A stretch of 12,227 nucleotides of DNA from Methanoregulaceae archaeon UBA288 (GCA_002495225.1 DAEF01000203.1:1-12227), one strand, 5' to 3'. Positions 1-6,653 are shown, counted from the stretch's first letter. A program made the numbers and translations. The notes: a model not told the origin generated them from the letters alone.

Positions 1-22
1 GGTTCAAGTCCCGGCCGGGGCG
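1..22 (+). tRNA. tRNA 3' end, truncated (possibly tRNA-Asp)
   Basis: Only the 3' end of the tRNA lies inside the window. Bases 1-2 end the 5' strand of the T stem, 3-9 (TTCAAGT) are the T loop, 10-14 (CCCGG) the 3' strand of the T stem, 15-21 (CCGGGGC) the 3' acceptor strand and G22 the discriminator. CCA is not encoded, as is common in archaea. The implied 5' acceptor strand is GCCCCGG. A G discriminator with this T arm would suit archaeal tRNA-Asp best, but Asn is also possible, and the anticodon is outside the window, so the identity is a guess. A T-rich stretch follows directly. Confidence 0.85.
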
Positions 23-58
23 TTCTTCATTTTGCAAACATCTCCTTCTCAATTTTCC
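23..58 (+). terminator. T-rich tract after the tRNA
   Basis: The bases after the tRNA are pyrimidine-rich with short T runs (TTCTTCATTTT, then CTCCTTCTCAATTTTCCC) in an otherwise GC-rich region. Archaeal RNA polymerase can terminate on such T-rich stretches without a hairpin, so this is the probable tRNA terminator. Between it and the next promoter at about 198 I see no gene. Confidence 0.55.
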
Positions 59-196
59 CTGGAGCGGACTGTCTGGGTTTCGTTGGTGGAGGGAACCGGG
101 CCGGTGCCGTGCAGGCTTCCAGTGTCGTGGAAGAACGGAGTTCCGGGATCCCCGAAGGGCTGGCCAGAGCATTCTCCGCCCCCCGCACGGCCACCC

Positions 197-207
197 ATAG
201 TATTAAC
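197..207 (+). promoter_or_regulatory. TATA-like box for the DUF937 gene
   Basis: The AT-rich element ATAGTATTAAC stands alone in GC-rich sequence. Its centre is about 30 bases before the ATG at 232, so transcription would start at or next to that ATG and the message would be leaderless or nearly so. No Shine-Dalgarno sequence precedes the ATG, which agrees. Confidence 0.55.
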
Positions 208-231
208 CCGGTCTGAATTTACTGTCAGACC

Positions 232-807
232 ATGGACATAATGGGAGACCTGATCAAACAGGTCGGAACGGGCGAGAACCTGACCGCTCTGAGTTCCACG
301 TTGGGCGGGGACGAGAAGAGCGTTCAATCGGCCCTGGGTCTTGCCCTCCCCATGGTGATGGGGTCCATGGCGAAGACCGCAGCGAAGCCCGGCGGCGCCG
401 ACCTGATCACCTCGATGATGGGACAGGTGGGCGGCGGCGGCGCCACGAACAGCATGGCCAGTTACCTCTCGACCCCCGCACCGTCAGGCGGTAGCGACAT
501 CGTGAGCCAGCTTCTCGGCGGTCAGATGGGCGCCATCCAGAACGCCATCTCCCAGAAGACGGGGCTCCCCCCCGCGATCGTCGGCACGCTGCTCGCCGTC
601 GTGACCCCGATGATCCTCGGAGCCGTGAAGAACACGTTCACGGACAAGAAGATGGATTCGGCGGGCCTCTCCTCCCTGCTGGGGGACCAGGCGAAAGTGG
701 CGATGCAGTCCTCCCCGGATGCCGCAGCGCTCGCCGATCAGTTCCTTGGAGCCGAGGAGGAGACCGCGGGCATCCTGGGTTCGATCAAGAAGATCTTCGG
801 AATGTGA
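232..807 (+). CDS. DUF937-like protein with duplicated halves
   Basis: A 191-residue protein of a family of unknown function (DUF937, widespread in bacteria and also in some archaea). It is rich in Gly, Ala, Ser and Met and has no signal peptide or clear membrane segment. It reads as two similar halves. Residues about 18-68 hold ALPMVMGSMAK followed by a GGADLITSMMG segment; residues about 85-158 hold GGSDIVSQLLGG and VVTPMILGAVKN. A glycine run near residues 67-71 separates them. The hydrophobic LPMVMG/TPMILG motifs match what I remember of DUF937. The start at 232 fits the TATA box; a second in-frame ATG at 241 would remove only three residues. The gene stands alone, with a tRNA upstream and a hairpin terminator downstream. 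The assignment is from motif memory, without alignment. Confidence 0.75.
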   Translation: MDIMGDLIKQVGTGENLTALSSTLGGDEKSVQSALGLALPMVMGSMAKTAAKPGGADLITSMMGQVGGGGATNSMASYLSTPAPSGGSDIVSQLLGGQMGAIQNAISQKTGLPPAIVGTLLAVVTPMILGAVKNTFTDKKMDSAGLSSLLGDQAKVAMQSSPDAAALADQFLGAEEETAGILGSIKKIFGM

Positions 808-837
808 TCCGGAGAGCCGTCCTGATCGTGGTTCTGT

Positions 838-918
838 CGCCGGGGGTCCCCCGGCGCTTCGAAAGATCGGTGCAACAGGCGCCCTGTCTCCCCCCTCCTT
901 TCTCTTCCTCCTTCCCTG
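838..918 (+). terminator. Hairpin plus pyrimidine tract after the DUF937 gene
   Basis: A perfect nine-base inverted repeat (CGCCGGGGG at 838-846, CCCCCGGCG at 848-856) lies 30 bases after the stop codon. It is followed at about 888-918 by an almost pure C/T stretch. The hairpin with a pyrimidine tail is a plausible transcription end for the upstream gene. The T runs are short, so efficiency is uncertain. Confidence 0.45.
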
Positions 919-1321
919 TATCCAGCATCGCTCCCTGCCGGCAGTGTCCTGCAACGGCCCACGGGCTGCCCGGCGGACTTCAGGCGGGAGTCCAGGAGCC
1001 CCGGGGCACCTGTCGATCGAGACAGGGGAGATTTCACCCCGCTCCTGTCCGTGTCGCGTTACCCGGTCGATCATGCTGAAACACCTGATCGGCACCGGAT
1101 GACCCGGTTCCGTCCCGGTGCACCGGAGTGCCCGGGGGTGCGTGGTGACCGGGGGCCGGACACCTCTCTCTCTGGACAGCGACGACGTGGGCCCCGGGGG
1201 GCGTGCAGGTACGTGCACGATGACGATTGTCCAGCGCCGGCAATCGCCCTTTTCCCGTGCGATGTCCGATCGACCTGCGCTGCGGCAGGACCCGCTGATC
1301 TGACGAGCAGCCCCCCGGAAC
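919..1321. other. Gene-free spacer rich in inverted repeats
   Basis: I find no convincing protein gene here: open frames on both strands are Arg/Pro/Gly-rich and resemble no family. The stretch holds several good inverted repeats. CCTGTC 1009-1014 pairs with GACAGG 1021-1026, which can alternatively pair with CCTGTC 1044-1049. GCACCGG 1092-1098 pairs with CCGGTGC 1115-1121. CCGGTGCACCGG at 1115-1126 is a perfect palindrome. CTGGACA 1172-1178 pairs with TGTCCAG 1228-1234. This could encode a structured RNA or simply be hairpin-rich noncoding DNA between convergent genes. I do not recognise a known RNA family. Confidence 0.4.
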
Positions 1322-1362
1322 GAAAAAAGAGCGTGTTCTGGCTGGAAGACCTCGTGTCTTCC
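1322..1362 (-). terminator. Hairpin and T run after the ferritin-like gene
   Basis: On the minus strand the ferritin-like gene is followed by a perfect seven-base hairpin (GGAAGAC 1344-1350, GTCTTCC 1356-1362, loop of five) and then by a run of six T (plus-strand AAAAAA near 1323-1328). The order of hairpin then T run fits termination of the leftward transcript. Confidence 0.55.
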
Positions 1363-1374
1363 CCTTCCAGTGTG

Positions 1375-1824
1375 TTACTCCCCGCGAAGTTTCTTGAGCG
1401 TCGCGATATGGGCCTGGTCATTCCGGATGATCTTCTTGAGCGCGTAATCGAGCTTGCAGTACTCGTACGGGAGGTCGTCTTTCTGGCTCTCCAGCAACGC
1501 CAGTGCTTTCATGTAGTTGTCGATCGCGGCCCCTTCGCACTTGATATCGGTCTGGAGAATCGCATCCATGCTGTCCGCTGCGTGGGTCGTTCCCATCTCC
1601 ATAGAGGGTATCGTGTCGAGGTAATCCGCGATCAGGTGCCGGAGCTTCTTCTGGTGCAGACGGTGATACCCTGCCAGTCTCCTCAACCGCTTGTTGACGA
1701 GCCGTGCGTCGACACCCTTCACGGTCTTTGCATGACTCAGGTACTGGACGTAGATTGCATGTTCGTTCTCAAGATTTTTGTTGAGACGCTACCCCAGTTC
1801 TGGCGACTTCGGTGTGGTGTTCAT
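1375..1824 (-). pseudogene. Ferritin-like four-helix protein interrupted by TAG
   Basis: Read from the ATG at 1824, the frame codes for 149 positions of a bacterioferritin-type four-helix protein, with a TAG at codon 12 (1789-1791). Both sides look coding: MNTTPKSPELG before the stop, RLNKNLENEHAIYVQYLS after it. Visible landmarks are E19/E21/H22 in helix A, H57 in helix B, E97 and Y104 in helix C, and D136xxH139 in helix D. Family members normally have ExxH in helices B and D. Here the Glu positions are H54 and D136, so the diiron site looks damaged. The ATG is preceded by GAGTGAT at good spacing. After the TAG the first standard start codon is a GTG at 1722, which would lose helix A. I therefore call it a probable pseudogene; amber readthrough, or a shorter product from 1722, remains possible. 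Confidence 0.65.
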
Positions 1825-1856
1825 GGTTGATCACTCGTCTGCTACTAAGCGCGGAT

Positions 1857-1887
1857 CACTTAAAGATCTCTATCCATTTATTAAGAG
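1857..1887 (-). promoter_or_regulatory. TATA-like elements upstream of the ferritin-like gene
   Basis: Two AT-rich elements precede the gene on the minus strand: CTTTAAGTG (about 1857-1865) and CTTAATAAATGG (about 1876-1887). The nearer one would place the transcript start near 1835, about ten bases before the ATG, leaving room for the GAGTGAT ribosome-binding site. A preserved promoter and binding site suggest that the gene is expressed or was disabled recently. Confidence 0.45.
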
Positions 1888-2618
1888 AGCGTCACAGGCG
1901 AGATCGCCTCCGGTCATCACCCCTGGCCGGTGGCCGGGATGACGATCCCCGGGGGAGAGGTGTCCTGGAGAACAGTGCCCCCTCCGGCACTCCCTTCCGC
2001 CAGCAGTCTGCCGGCCGATGGAGTTCCAGTTCAGATCGGATCGCCCGTACCCCGAAGCGGGTGTGCGCCTGGAAGACAGTTCGTCCCGGCGCCACGGCCC
2101 CGGTCGAGCCGCCATCGAGCGAGAGAGAACGACGCCGTTTCACCGGCAGAACCAGCCCGGGGGACCCGATCCCCGGCCCTCCGCGTCGGGATCGAGGTGC
2201 GGTGACCTGTCGGGACGATGCGAGTTCTCCTCGTTCACCAGGGTCCCGGGGTGAGAGGGACGCTTCCTGGGGTGGCGACCGATCTGATGGCTGAGGATTC
2301 TCTCGAGCATTCACATTCGACATCGGTCTGTCAGCCTCCCCCGCCGATCCACGATCCGGCGCGTCCCATCGTCACTCCTCGCACCGTTCCCTTCTGAAGC
2401 TGGCGGTCCCCCGCGCTGCACGCATCACCCGGTCCGGCACGACCGACGTCCTATCCCTGTGCTCCGGGTCTGGATCGCACGGAGGATATCCGGTGATGAA
2501 CGGGGTGCGGACTTCGCGTGATCGATCGACCGGAGGGAGCGCCCTCGTGTATCCTTCGTCCTGGCCCACGGGGGTTGGCGGCGACCCGCACTGGACGGGA
2601 CGAGTTCACGACCGGAAT
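1888..2618. other. Long gene-free spacer
   Basis: More than 700 bases without a gene I can support. Open frames on both strands give low-complexity Arg/Ser/Pro/Gly translations with no recognisable domain, no ribosome-binding site and no promoter. Some inverted repeats are present: AGGCG 1896-1900 with CGCCT 1905-1909, and a longer imperfect hairpin at about 1915-1944 (GTCATC/GATGAC outside, CTGGCC/GGCC inside). I see no tRNA, rRNA, convincing C/D-box RNA, or tandem repeat. Confidence 0.4.
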
Positions 2619-2627
2619 CTTCAAAAG
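2619..2627 (+). promoter_or_regulatory. TATA-like box for the zinc metallopeptidase gene
   Basis: CTTCAAAAG is the only A-rich element in the GC-rich stretch before the gene. Its centre is about 31 bases before the ATG at 2654, so the untranslated leader would be only a few bases long. Confidence 0.45.
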
Positions 2628-2653
2628 ACCGGCCACGCATCTGAACAGGTACC

Positions 2654-3340
2654 ATGGTCTTCTTCTTCGACCCGTTCTACTTCATCTTCGTGTTGATCCC
2701 CGTGATCGTCATCTCCGCCGGCGTCCAGCTCTGGCTCCGCTCGACCTACGGCAAGTGGTCGCGAGTGCCCAACGCCGCCGGCCTCTCCGGCCTCCAGGTC
2801 GGCCAGGCGATCTTTGGCCGTACGGACCTGCAGGCGATCCCGCTCCAGACCACGCCGGGCGAGCTCTCGGACCACTTCGACCCGAAGGCGAATGTCGTCC
2901 GGCTCTCCCAGGGGATTGCCGCCACCCCGTCGGTCGCTTCCATGGCCGTGACGGCCCACGAGCTCGGTCACGTCCAGCAGTACCAGAGCGGCTCCGGGTT
3001 GATGAAGGTCCGCAACGTCCTGGTCCCGGCCGTGCAGTTCAGCCCGACCCTCTCGTACATCTGCATCCTGCTCGGCCTGCTCATGGGGATCGCGGGGCTC
3101 TTCTACCTCGGGATCTTCTTCTTCGGCCTGATGGTTGTCTTCACGCTCCTGACCGTCCCGGTCGAGTTCGACGCGTCGCGCCGGGCGTTCCGCCTCCTCG
3201 ACCAGGCCGGATTGCTCGTCGACGAGAACGACAGGCGGGGCGCGCGCTCGATGCTGAACGCCGCCGGCTTCACGTACGTGGCCGCTGCCGCGACCTCGAT
3301 CCTGCAGCTCCTCTACTACGTTTCGCTCTCGCGGCGCTGA
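2654..3340 (+). CDS. Membrane zinc metallopeptidase, YugP type
   Basis: A 228-residue integral membrane protein of the neutral zinc metallopeptidase family (Zn_peptidase_2, YugP-like); its substrates are poorly known, and a role in membrane protein quality control is only a guess. Residues about 7-29 form an N-terminal membrane segment. A cytoplasm- or membrane-facing domain carries DHFDP (73-77) and NVVRLSQG (80-87). The zinc motif is H102-E-L-G-H106, with E103 as expected catalytic base. Two hydrophobic segments follow at about 122-146 and 148-170. PVEFDASRRA (169-178) contains the likely third zinc ligand, E171. A last hydrophobic segment is at about 207-226. Length and motif order are normal and all key residues are present. 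A short AGGT precedes the ATG. The peroxiredoxin gene follows after 43 bases but has its own TATA-like box. Confidence 0.9.
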   Translation: MVFFFDPFYFIFVLIPVIVISAGVQLWLRSTYGKWSRVPNAAGLSGLQVGQAIFGRTDLQAIPLQTTPGELSDHFDPKANVVRLSQGIAATPSVASMAVTAHELGHVQQYQSGSGLMKVRNVLVPAVQFSPTLSYICILLGLLMGIAGLFYLGIFFFGLMVVFTLLTVPVEFDASRRAFRLLDQAGLLVDENDRRGARSMLNAAGFTYVAAAATSILQLLYYVSLSRR

Positions 3341-3350
3341 CGGGGTCGGG

Positions 3351-3360
3351 AAAATTTATC
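3351..3360 (+). promoter_or_regulatory. TATA-like box for the peroxiredoxin gene
   Basis: AAAATTTATC lies in the 43-base gap between the metallopeptidase stop and the next ATG. Its centre is about 28 bases before the ATG at 3384, so the peroxiredoxin message can begin independently and with almost no leader. Read-through from the upstream gene is also possible. Confidence 0.6.
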
Positions 3361-3383
3361 CGGTCCGGTTCCGACACTTCGCC

Positions 3384-3878
3384 ATGACCCGGACCTCAAC
3401 CGACCCGTTACTCGACCATCAGGCCCCCGATTTCTGCCTGCCCGACGCGGCAGGCGAGCGCGCCTGCCTCGAGGACTACCGGGGCCGCTGGGTCGTGCTC
3501 TACGCCTATCCCCGCGACGGGACGCCCGGCTGCACGCTCGAAGCCCGGCTCTTCTCGGACGCACTCGAAACCTTCGAGGCCCTGAACGCCACCGTGCTCG
3601 GCGTCTCGTCCGATCCGCCTGAGAAGCACGCGGCATTCGCGCGAAAGCACGCACTCCGCCACCGCCTCCTCTCGGACCAGGAGCACGACCTCCTCGTGTC
3701 GTACGGCACGTGGAAAGAGAAGAAACTCTACGGAAAGGTGATGATGGGAACCGAGCGCTCGACCTTTCTGATCGACCCCGCGGGCACGATCCGGGCGGTC
3801 TGGCGCAGGGTGAAGGTGCCCGGTCACCCGGACGCGGTCCTCGAGACGCTCGCGTCGCTTTCGGCAGGAGGGACCTGA
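3384..3878 (+). CDS. bcp: Peroxiredoxin, Bcp/PrxQ type, one-Cys-like
   Basis: A 164-residue cytosolic thiol peroxidase that would reduce hydrogen peroxide and organic hydroperoxides. The thioredoxin-like fold opens with APDFCLPD (14-21). The peroxidatic site is DGTPGCTLEA (45-54), with peroxidatic Cys50 and T47 in the classic T-x-x-C arrangement. R125 in ERSTFLID (124-131) is the conserved arginine that activates the thiolate. Most Bcp/PrxQ proteins carry a resolving cysteine five residues after the peroxidatic one; here that position is R55. The only other cysteines are C18 and C28, near the N-terminus. It therefore probably works as a one-Cys enzyme, recycled directly by an outside thiol donor, or uses C18 or C28 in an unusual way. 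The redox proteins encoded at 6378-7554 are candidate donors. The 3' end converges on the metallophosphoesterase gene, leaving 22 bases between stops. Confidence 0.9.
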   Translation: MTRTSTDPLLDHQAPDFCLPDAAGERACLEDYRGRWVVLYAYPRDGTPGCTLEARLFSDALETFEALNATVLGVSSDPPEKHAAFARKHALRHRLLSDQEHDLLVSYGTWKEKKLYGKVMMGTERSTFLIDPAGTIRAVWRRVKVPGHPDAVLETLASLSAGGT

Positions 3879-3900
3879 GGGGCACCGGGGACTCTGGATC

Positions 3901-4776
3901 TTACGGGGGACCGATCAGGACGATCTCGGGCGGTGTCGCCCTGACCTCGCGGGGCAGGTTCGACGTGCCGATCCCGCGCGTCACGTACATCGTCGCCTCT
4001 CCGCACGCACTCCGGCCCGAGAGACCGAGGCGGTCGGCGACGCCCGCCGGCAGGAACTGGCCGCCGTGCAGGTGACCCGCGAGGATCAGGTCCGCGTCCC
4101 AGGGGGCCGCGCAGTCGGGCTCGTGGATCATGTAGATCGTGAAGGCGTCCGTCGGCTCCAGCACGGGGGGTTTCGCGCGCCCGGCCCATGCATCGTCGAG
4201 ACCGACGAGCCTGACCGGCCGACCTCCGATCTCGAGGTCGACCGCCTGGTTCCGGAGGACGTGCACGCCGCTGGCTTCGAGCGCGGCCATGATCCGGTCT
4301 GCGTAGAGCGGATCGGCCGTTCCATCGTCGAGGCGCTCGACGCTGTAGTCGGCGACCGAGATCCGGGTCTGGCGGACCTGGGTCAGCTTCCTGACGAGGG
4401 CCGTCGCCGAGTCTGCCGAGCGGTAGTCGTGGTTGCCGAGGACGGCGTAGGTGGGCGCATCGAGTCCGCTCCAGACCAACTGGAGCGAAAGGTCGTCGGT
4501 GCCTCCGAAGACGAAGTCGCCGCCGATCAGCACGAGCGACGGCTGCATCGCGTTGATCTCGCGGATCGTCTCCTGTATCAGGGGGAGGTTCTCCGCGCGG
4601 ACATGCGGGTCAGCGATGAAGACGATCCCGCCGGGTGCGCCTTCGACCGCGAGCTCGGTCACCAGGGGATCCCTTCGCTCGACCATGACGGTTCCAAGCG
4701 AGGCCGAAAGGACCGAGAGCAAAAGCGTGACCGAGAAGAACCGGTTCAGGTGCGGCATGACCGGCGCAACCGTCAT
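3901..4776 (-). CDS. Membrane-anchored metallophosphoesterase (YkuE-like)
   Basis: A 291-residue calcineurin-type phosphoesterase. The hydrophobic stretch at about 13-31 is an uncleaved anchor or signal peptide, so the enzyme probably sits outside the membrane. Metal-binding blocks appear in the canonical order: ADPH (55-58, the D-x-H motif), GGD (85-87), GNHD (114-117), H218 in IHEPD, and GHLHGGQ (234-240). This set binds two metal ions. Relatives hydrolyse phosphomonoesters or phosphodiesters, and some act on lipids such as UDP-diacylglucosamine; the substrate here is unknown. I chose the ATG at 4776 because the TATA-like box lies about 26 bases before it. The frame stays open further upstream, but that extension is Arg/Pro-rich and overlaps the promoter. 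An ATG at 4758 is the alternative. Confidence 0.88.
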   Translation of the reverse strand: MTVAPVMPHLNRFFSVTLLLSVLSASLGTVMVERRDPLVTELAVEGAPGGIVFIADPHVRAENLPLIQETIREINAMQPSLVLIGGDFVFGGTDDLSLQLVWSGLDAPTYAVLGNHDYRSADSATALVRKLTQVRQTRISVADYSVERLDDGTADPLYADRIMAALEASGVHVLRNQAVDLEIGGRPVRLVGLDDAWAGRAKPPVLEPTDAFTIYMIHEPDCAAPWDADLILAGHLHGGQFLPAGVADRLGLSGRSACGEATMYVTRGIGTSNLPREVRATPPEIVLIGPP

Positions 4777-4796
4777 CGGTGTAGTATGGATCGGTC

Positions 4797-4808
4797 TGGG
4801 TATAAGTG
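4797..4808 (-). promoter_or_regulatory. TATA-like box for the metallophosphoesterase gene
   Basis: On the minus strand the element reads CACTTATACCCA. Its centre is about 26 bases before the ATG at 4776, implying a leaderless transcript and supporting that start over the longer open frame. Confidence 0.6.
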
Positions 4809-5090
4809 ATTCGTATTCCGGCAGACGGCCCCGGGACACCTCGTTCGGGCGCGGCGCTCGGCCGGCCCGTGCCGGCCCACCGCACACGGATCGCCGTCGC
4901 TCCGACCTCTTTTGCCGACCGCCGGTTCCGGCTCACCCCGGGAGCGAACCTCGCATTCTACCGTGTCCCGCCCGCTCCGCGGCGTTTCGACCGCCTGCCG
5001 GCAACGGGGGGGGTGCTCCGGGCTTTCCGTTCCGGTGGTCCCGGTCCTCGGGGTTCCGCGTTGGCTTGGACGGGGCCCGACACCGATCCG
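4809..5090. other. Divergent intergenic region
   Basis: This lies between the start of the metallophosphoesterase gene and that of the aminotransferase gene. It contains no gene I can support. A strong hairpin, GGCCGGC 4860-4866 with GCCGGCC 4871-4877 and a CCGT loop, is visible. I recognise no known operator. Confidence 0.4.
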
Positions 5091-5092
5091 CA

Positions 5093-5101
5093 CGATTAAC
5101 G
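5093..5101 (+). promoter_or_regulatory. TATA-like box for the aminotransferase gene
   Basis: CGATTAACG is the only A/T-rich element near the start, with its centre about 28 bases before the GTG at 5125. It points to a leaderless or nearly leaderless transcript beginning at this GTG and argues against the long upstream extension of the open frame. Confidence 0.45.
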
Positions 5102-5124
5102 CCTGCGGCTTCCAACGGATCCCC

Positions 5125-6306
5125 GTGACAGCGCGCCCGTACCGATTCGCCCGCCGCATGGCCGCAGTCCCTTCCTCGTTTCTCGGCACGCTCTTCGTCG
5201 TCTCGGCCGACCCGTCCGTGATCTCGTTCGCGGGCGGGCTCCCGTCGTCCGCGATCCTCGACGCGGCCGGGATCGCCGGAGCCGCGGCCGACGTGCTCGC
5301 CGATGCCGGCCCGGCCGCCCTGCAGTACTCGACCACCGACGGCTACCTGCCGCTCCGCGAGTTCATCGCCGACCGCTACCGCCGGCGGGTCGGCCTCGAC
5401 GTGACCGCCGCAAACGTCCAGATCGTGAACGGCTCGCAGCAGTGCCTCGACCTCATCGCCAAGTGCCTCGTCGACCCCGGGGACGCTGTCGCGATCGAAG
5501 CCCCGGGGTACCTCGGCGCCATCGAGGCCTTCAGCCTGTACGAACCCCGCCTCTCGGCCGTGCCCGTGGACGGGGCGGGCCCCGACCTCGCGGCGCTCGA
5601 GCGGGTCGTCGCCCGTGATCGGCCGAAGTTTTTCTACGCGATCCCGAACGCACAGAACCCGTCGGGCCTGACGTACCCGGACGGGGCGAGGCGGGCCGTC
5701 GCCGAACTCCTGGACGGGTCGGAGACGCTCCTGTACGAGGACGACGCGTTCGGCGAACTCTTCTTCGACGGCCGGCCGCGCCGGCCGATAGGAGCGGACC
5801 TCCCGGGGAGGGCCGTGCTCTCGGGATCGTTCTCGAAGGTGCTCGCGCCCGGCATGCGCTGCGGCTGGCTCGTCGCGCCCGGGGAGGTGCTCGCACAGTT
5901 CAACGTGGCAAAGCAGGCGGCGGACCTCCACTCGAACCATTTCTGCCAGCTCGTGCTCCACCGGTGGCTCACGACCCACGACCTCGACGAGCAGTGCCGG
6001 AGGGTAGCGGGCGTCTACCACGAGAACTGCCGGGCCCTCGGCGACGCGCTCGACGAGCGGTGCCCCGAGCTCGAGCACACCGAGCCCGAAGGCGGCATGT
6101 TCCTGCTCGCCCGCCTGCCAACAGGCGTCTCGTCGCTGGCGCTCTTCGACGAGGGCGTCCGCCAGGGCGTGGCCGTGATGCCCGGACCCCCCTTCTTCCT
6201 CGAGGGCGGCGACGACGTGATCCGCCTGAACTTCTCGAACACCGATCCCGAGAAATGCGCCGAGGGGATCGCCCGGCTCTCGAGGGCGATCGCGAACCTC
6301 GCCTGA
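5125..6306 (+). CDS. PLP-dependent aminotransferase, fold type I
   Basis: A 393-residue cytosolic aminotransferase of the class I/II group, in the branch that includes 2-aminoadipate/LysN and aromatic or branched-chain enzymes; the exact substrate cannot be read from sequence. Conserved blocks are SFAGGLP (34-40) near the N-terminus, YSTTDGYLPLRE (68-79), NGSQQCLDL (102-110), APGYLGA (126-132), IPNAQNPSG (173-181), EDDAFGEL (205-212), SGSFSKVLAPGMRCGW (233-248) with the PLP-binding lysine K238, and VIRLNFS (365-371) with R367 for the substrate carboxylate. The open frame runs far upstream, but that part is low-complexity. YRFARRM from residue 6 looks like the true N-terminus of the family, so I chose GTG 5125; ATG 5158 is the alternative. 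The next gene has its own promoter. Confidence 0.88.
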   Translation: MTARPYRFARRMAAVPSSFLGTLFVVSADPSVISFAGGLPSSAILDAAGIAGAAADVLADAGPAALQYSTTDGYLPLREFIADRYRRRVGLDVTAANVQIVNGSQQCLDLIAKCLVDPGDAVAIEAPGYLGAIEAFSLYEPRLSAVPVDGAGPDLAALERVVARDRPKFFYAIPNAQNPSGLTYPDGARRAVAELLDGSETLLYEDDAFGELFFDGRPRRPIGADLPGRAVLSGSFSKVLAPGMRCGWLVAPGEVLAQFNVAKQAADLHSNHFCQLVLHRWLTTHDLDEQCRRVAGVYHENCRALGDALDERCPELEHTEPEGGMFLLARLPTGVSSLALFDEGVRQGVAVMPGPPFFLEGGDDVIRLNFSNTDPEKCAEGIARLSRAIANLA

Positions 6307-6343
6307 CGAGCTGGAGGACGGCTTTTCGAGGAGACCCCTGCAG

Positions 6344-6355
6344 AAGATATTTATC
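6344..6355 (+). promoter_or_regulatory. TATA-like box for the redox cluster
   Basis: AAGATATTTATC is a strong AT-rich element in the 71-base gap after the aminotransferase. Its centre is about 28 bases before the ATG at 6378. It should drive glutaredoxin and the overlapping disulfide reductase gene. Confidence 0.65.
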
Positions 6356-6377
6356 CCGTCCCCGGGGAATCGATGCC

Positions 6378-6653
6378 ATGCAGATCGTTCACGTCAACGG
6401 GACCGACAGGGGCAGGGTCATGCTCTACGCGCTCTCGACCTGCGGCTGGTGCGGAAAGACGAGGGACCTTCTGGAGGCCCTCGGGGTCGCGTTCGACTAC
6501 GTCTACGTCGACCTGGTCGCTCCCGACCAGCAGAAGCCCGTCATCGAGGAGGTCGAGAAGCACAACCCCTCGCTGTCGTTCCCCACCGTCGTGATCGGCG
6601 AGAAGACGATCGTCGGCTTCAAGGAGAACGAGATCCGGGAGGCGCTCAAGTGA
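6378..6653 (+). CDS. Glutaredoxin-like protein with CGWC site
   Basis: A 91-residue single-domain thiol:disulfide oxidoreductase. After a short N-terminal strand (residues 2-14), MLYALSTCGWCGKTRDLL (15-32) holds the redox pair C22 and C25. SFPTVVIG contains the conserved cis-proline loop, and IVGFKENEIREAL ends the fold in the manner of glutaredoxin and NrdH. A CGWC site is closer to thioredoxin-type chemistry than the CPYC of classical glutaredoxin. Methanogens generally lack glutathione, so the reductant is more likely the disulfide reductase encoded by the next, overlapping gene. The ATG at 6378 fits the promoter spacing; the frame stays open upstream only as a shadow of the aminotransferase gene. 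Confidence 0.9.
   Translation: MQIVHVNGTDRGRVMLYALSTCGWCGKTRDLLEALGVAFDYVYVDLVAPDQQKPVIEEVEKHNPSLSFPTVVIGEKTIVGFKENEIREALK

Noticed and set aside
1789..1791. Pyrrolysine decoding of the TAG in the ferritin-like gene as the primary call
   Set aside because: TAG ends three ordinary genes in this window, no pyl genes are visible, and two Glu ligand positions are changed, so decay or an error is more likely; kept only as an alternative.
1892..2323. Possible protein gene in the spacer on the minus strand
   Set aside because: No promoter, ribosome-binding site or domain; the composition is Arg/Ser/Pro/Gly-rich, as expected from noncoding GC-rich DNA.
2492..2498. GTGATGA resembling the C box of a C/D guide RNA
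   Set aside because: No CTGA D box occurs at the expected distance of about 60 bases or less, so one seven-base match is not enough.
2518..3387. A 289-codon plus-strand frame overlapping the metallopeptidase
   Set aside because: It is a frame-shifted shadow of the metallopeptidase gene; the other frame has HELGH and membrane segments, this one is Arg/Pro-rich.
4777..4887. N-terminal extension of the metallophosphoesterase
   Set aside because: It would be translated across the promoter element at about 4797-4808 and is Arg/Pro/Gly-rich; ATG 4776 fits the promoter spacing.
4912..5124. N-terminal extension of the aminotransferase
   Set aside because: The extra 71 codons are low-complexity, extend beyond the usual family N-terminus and overlap the TATA-like box; GTG 5125 is the better start.
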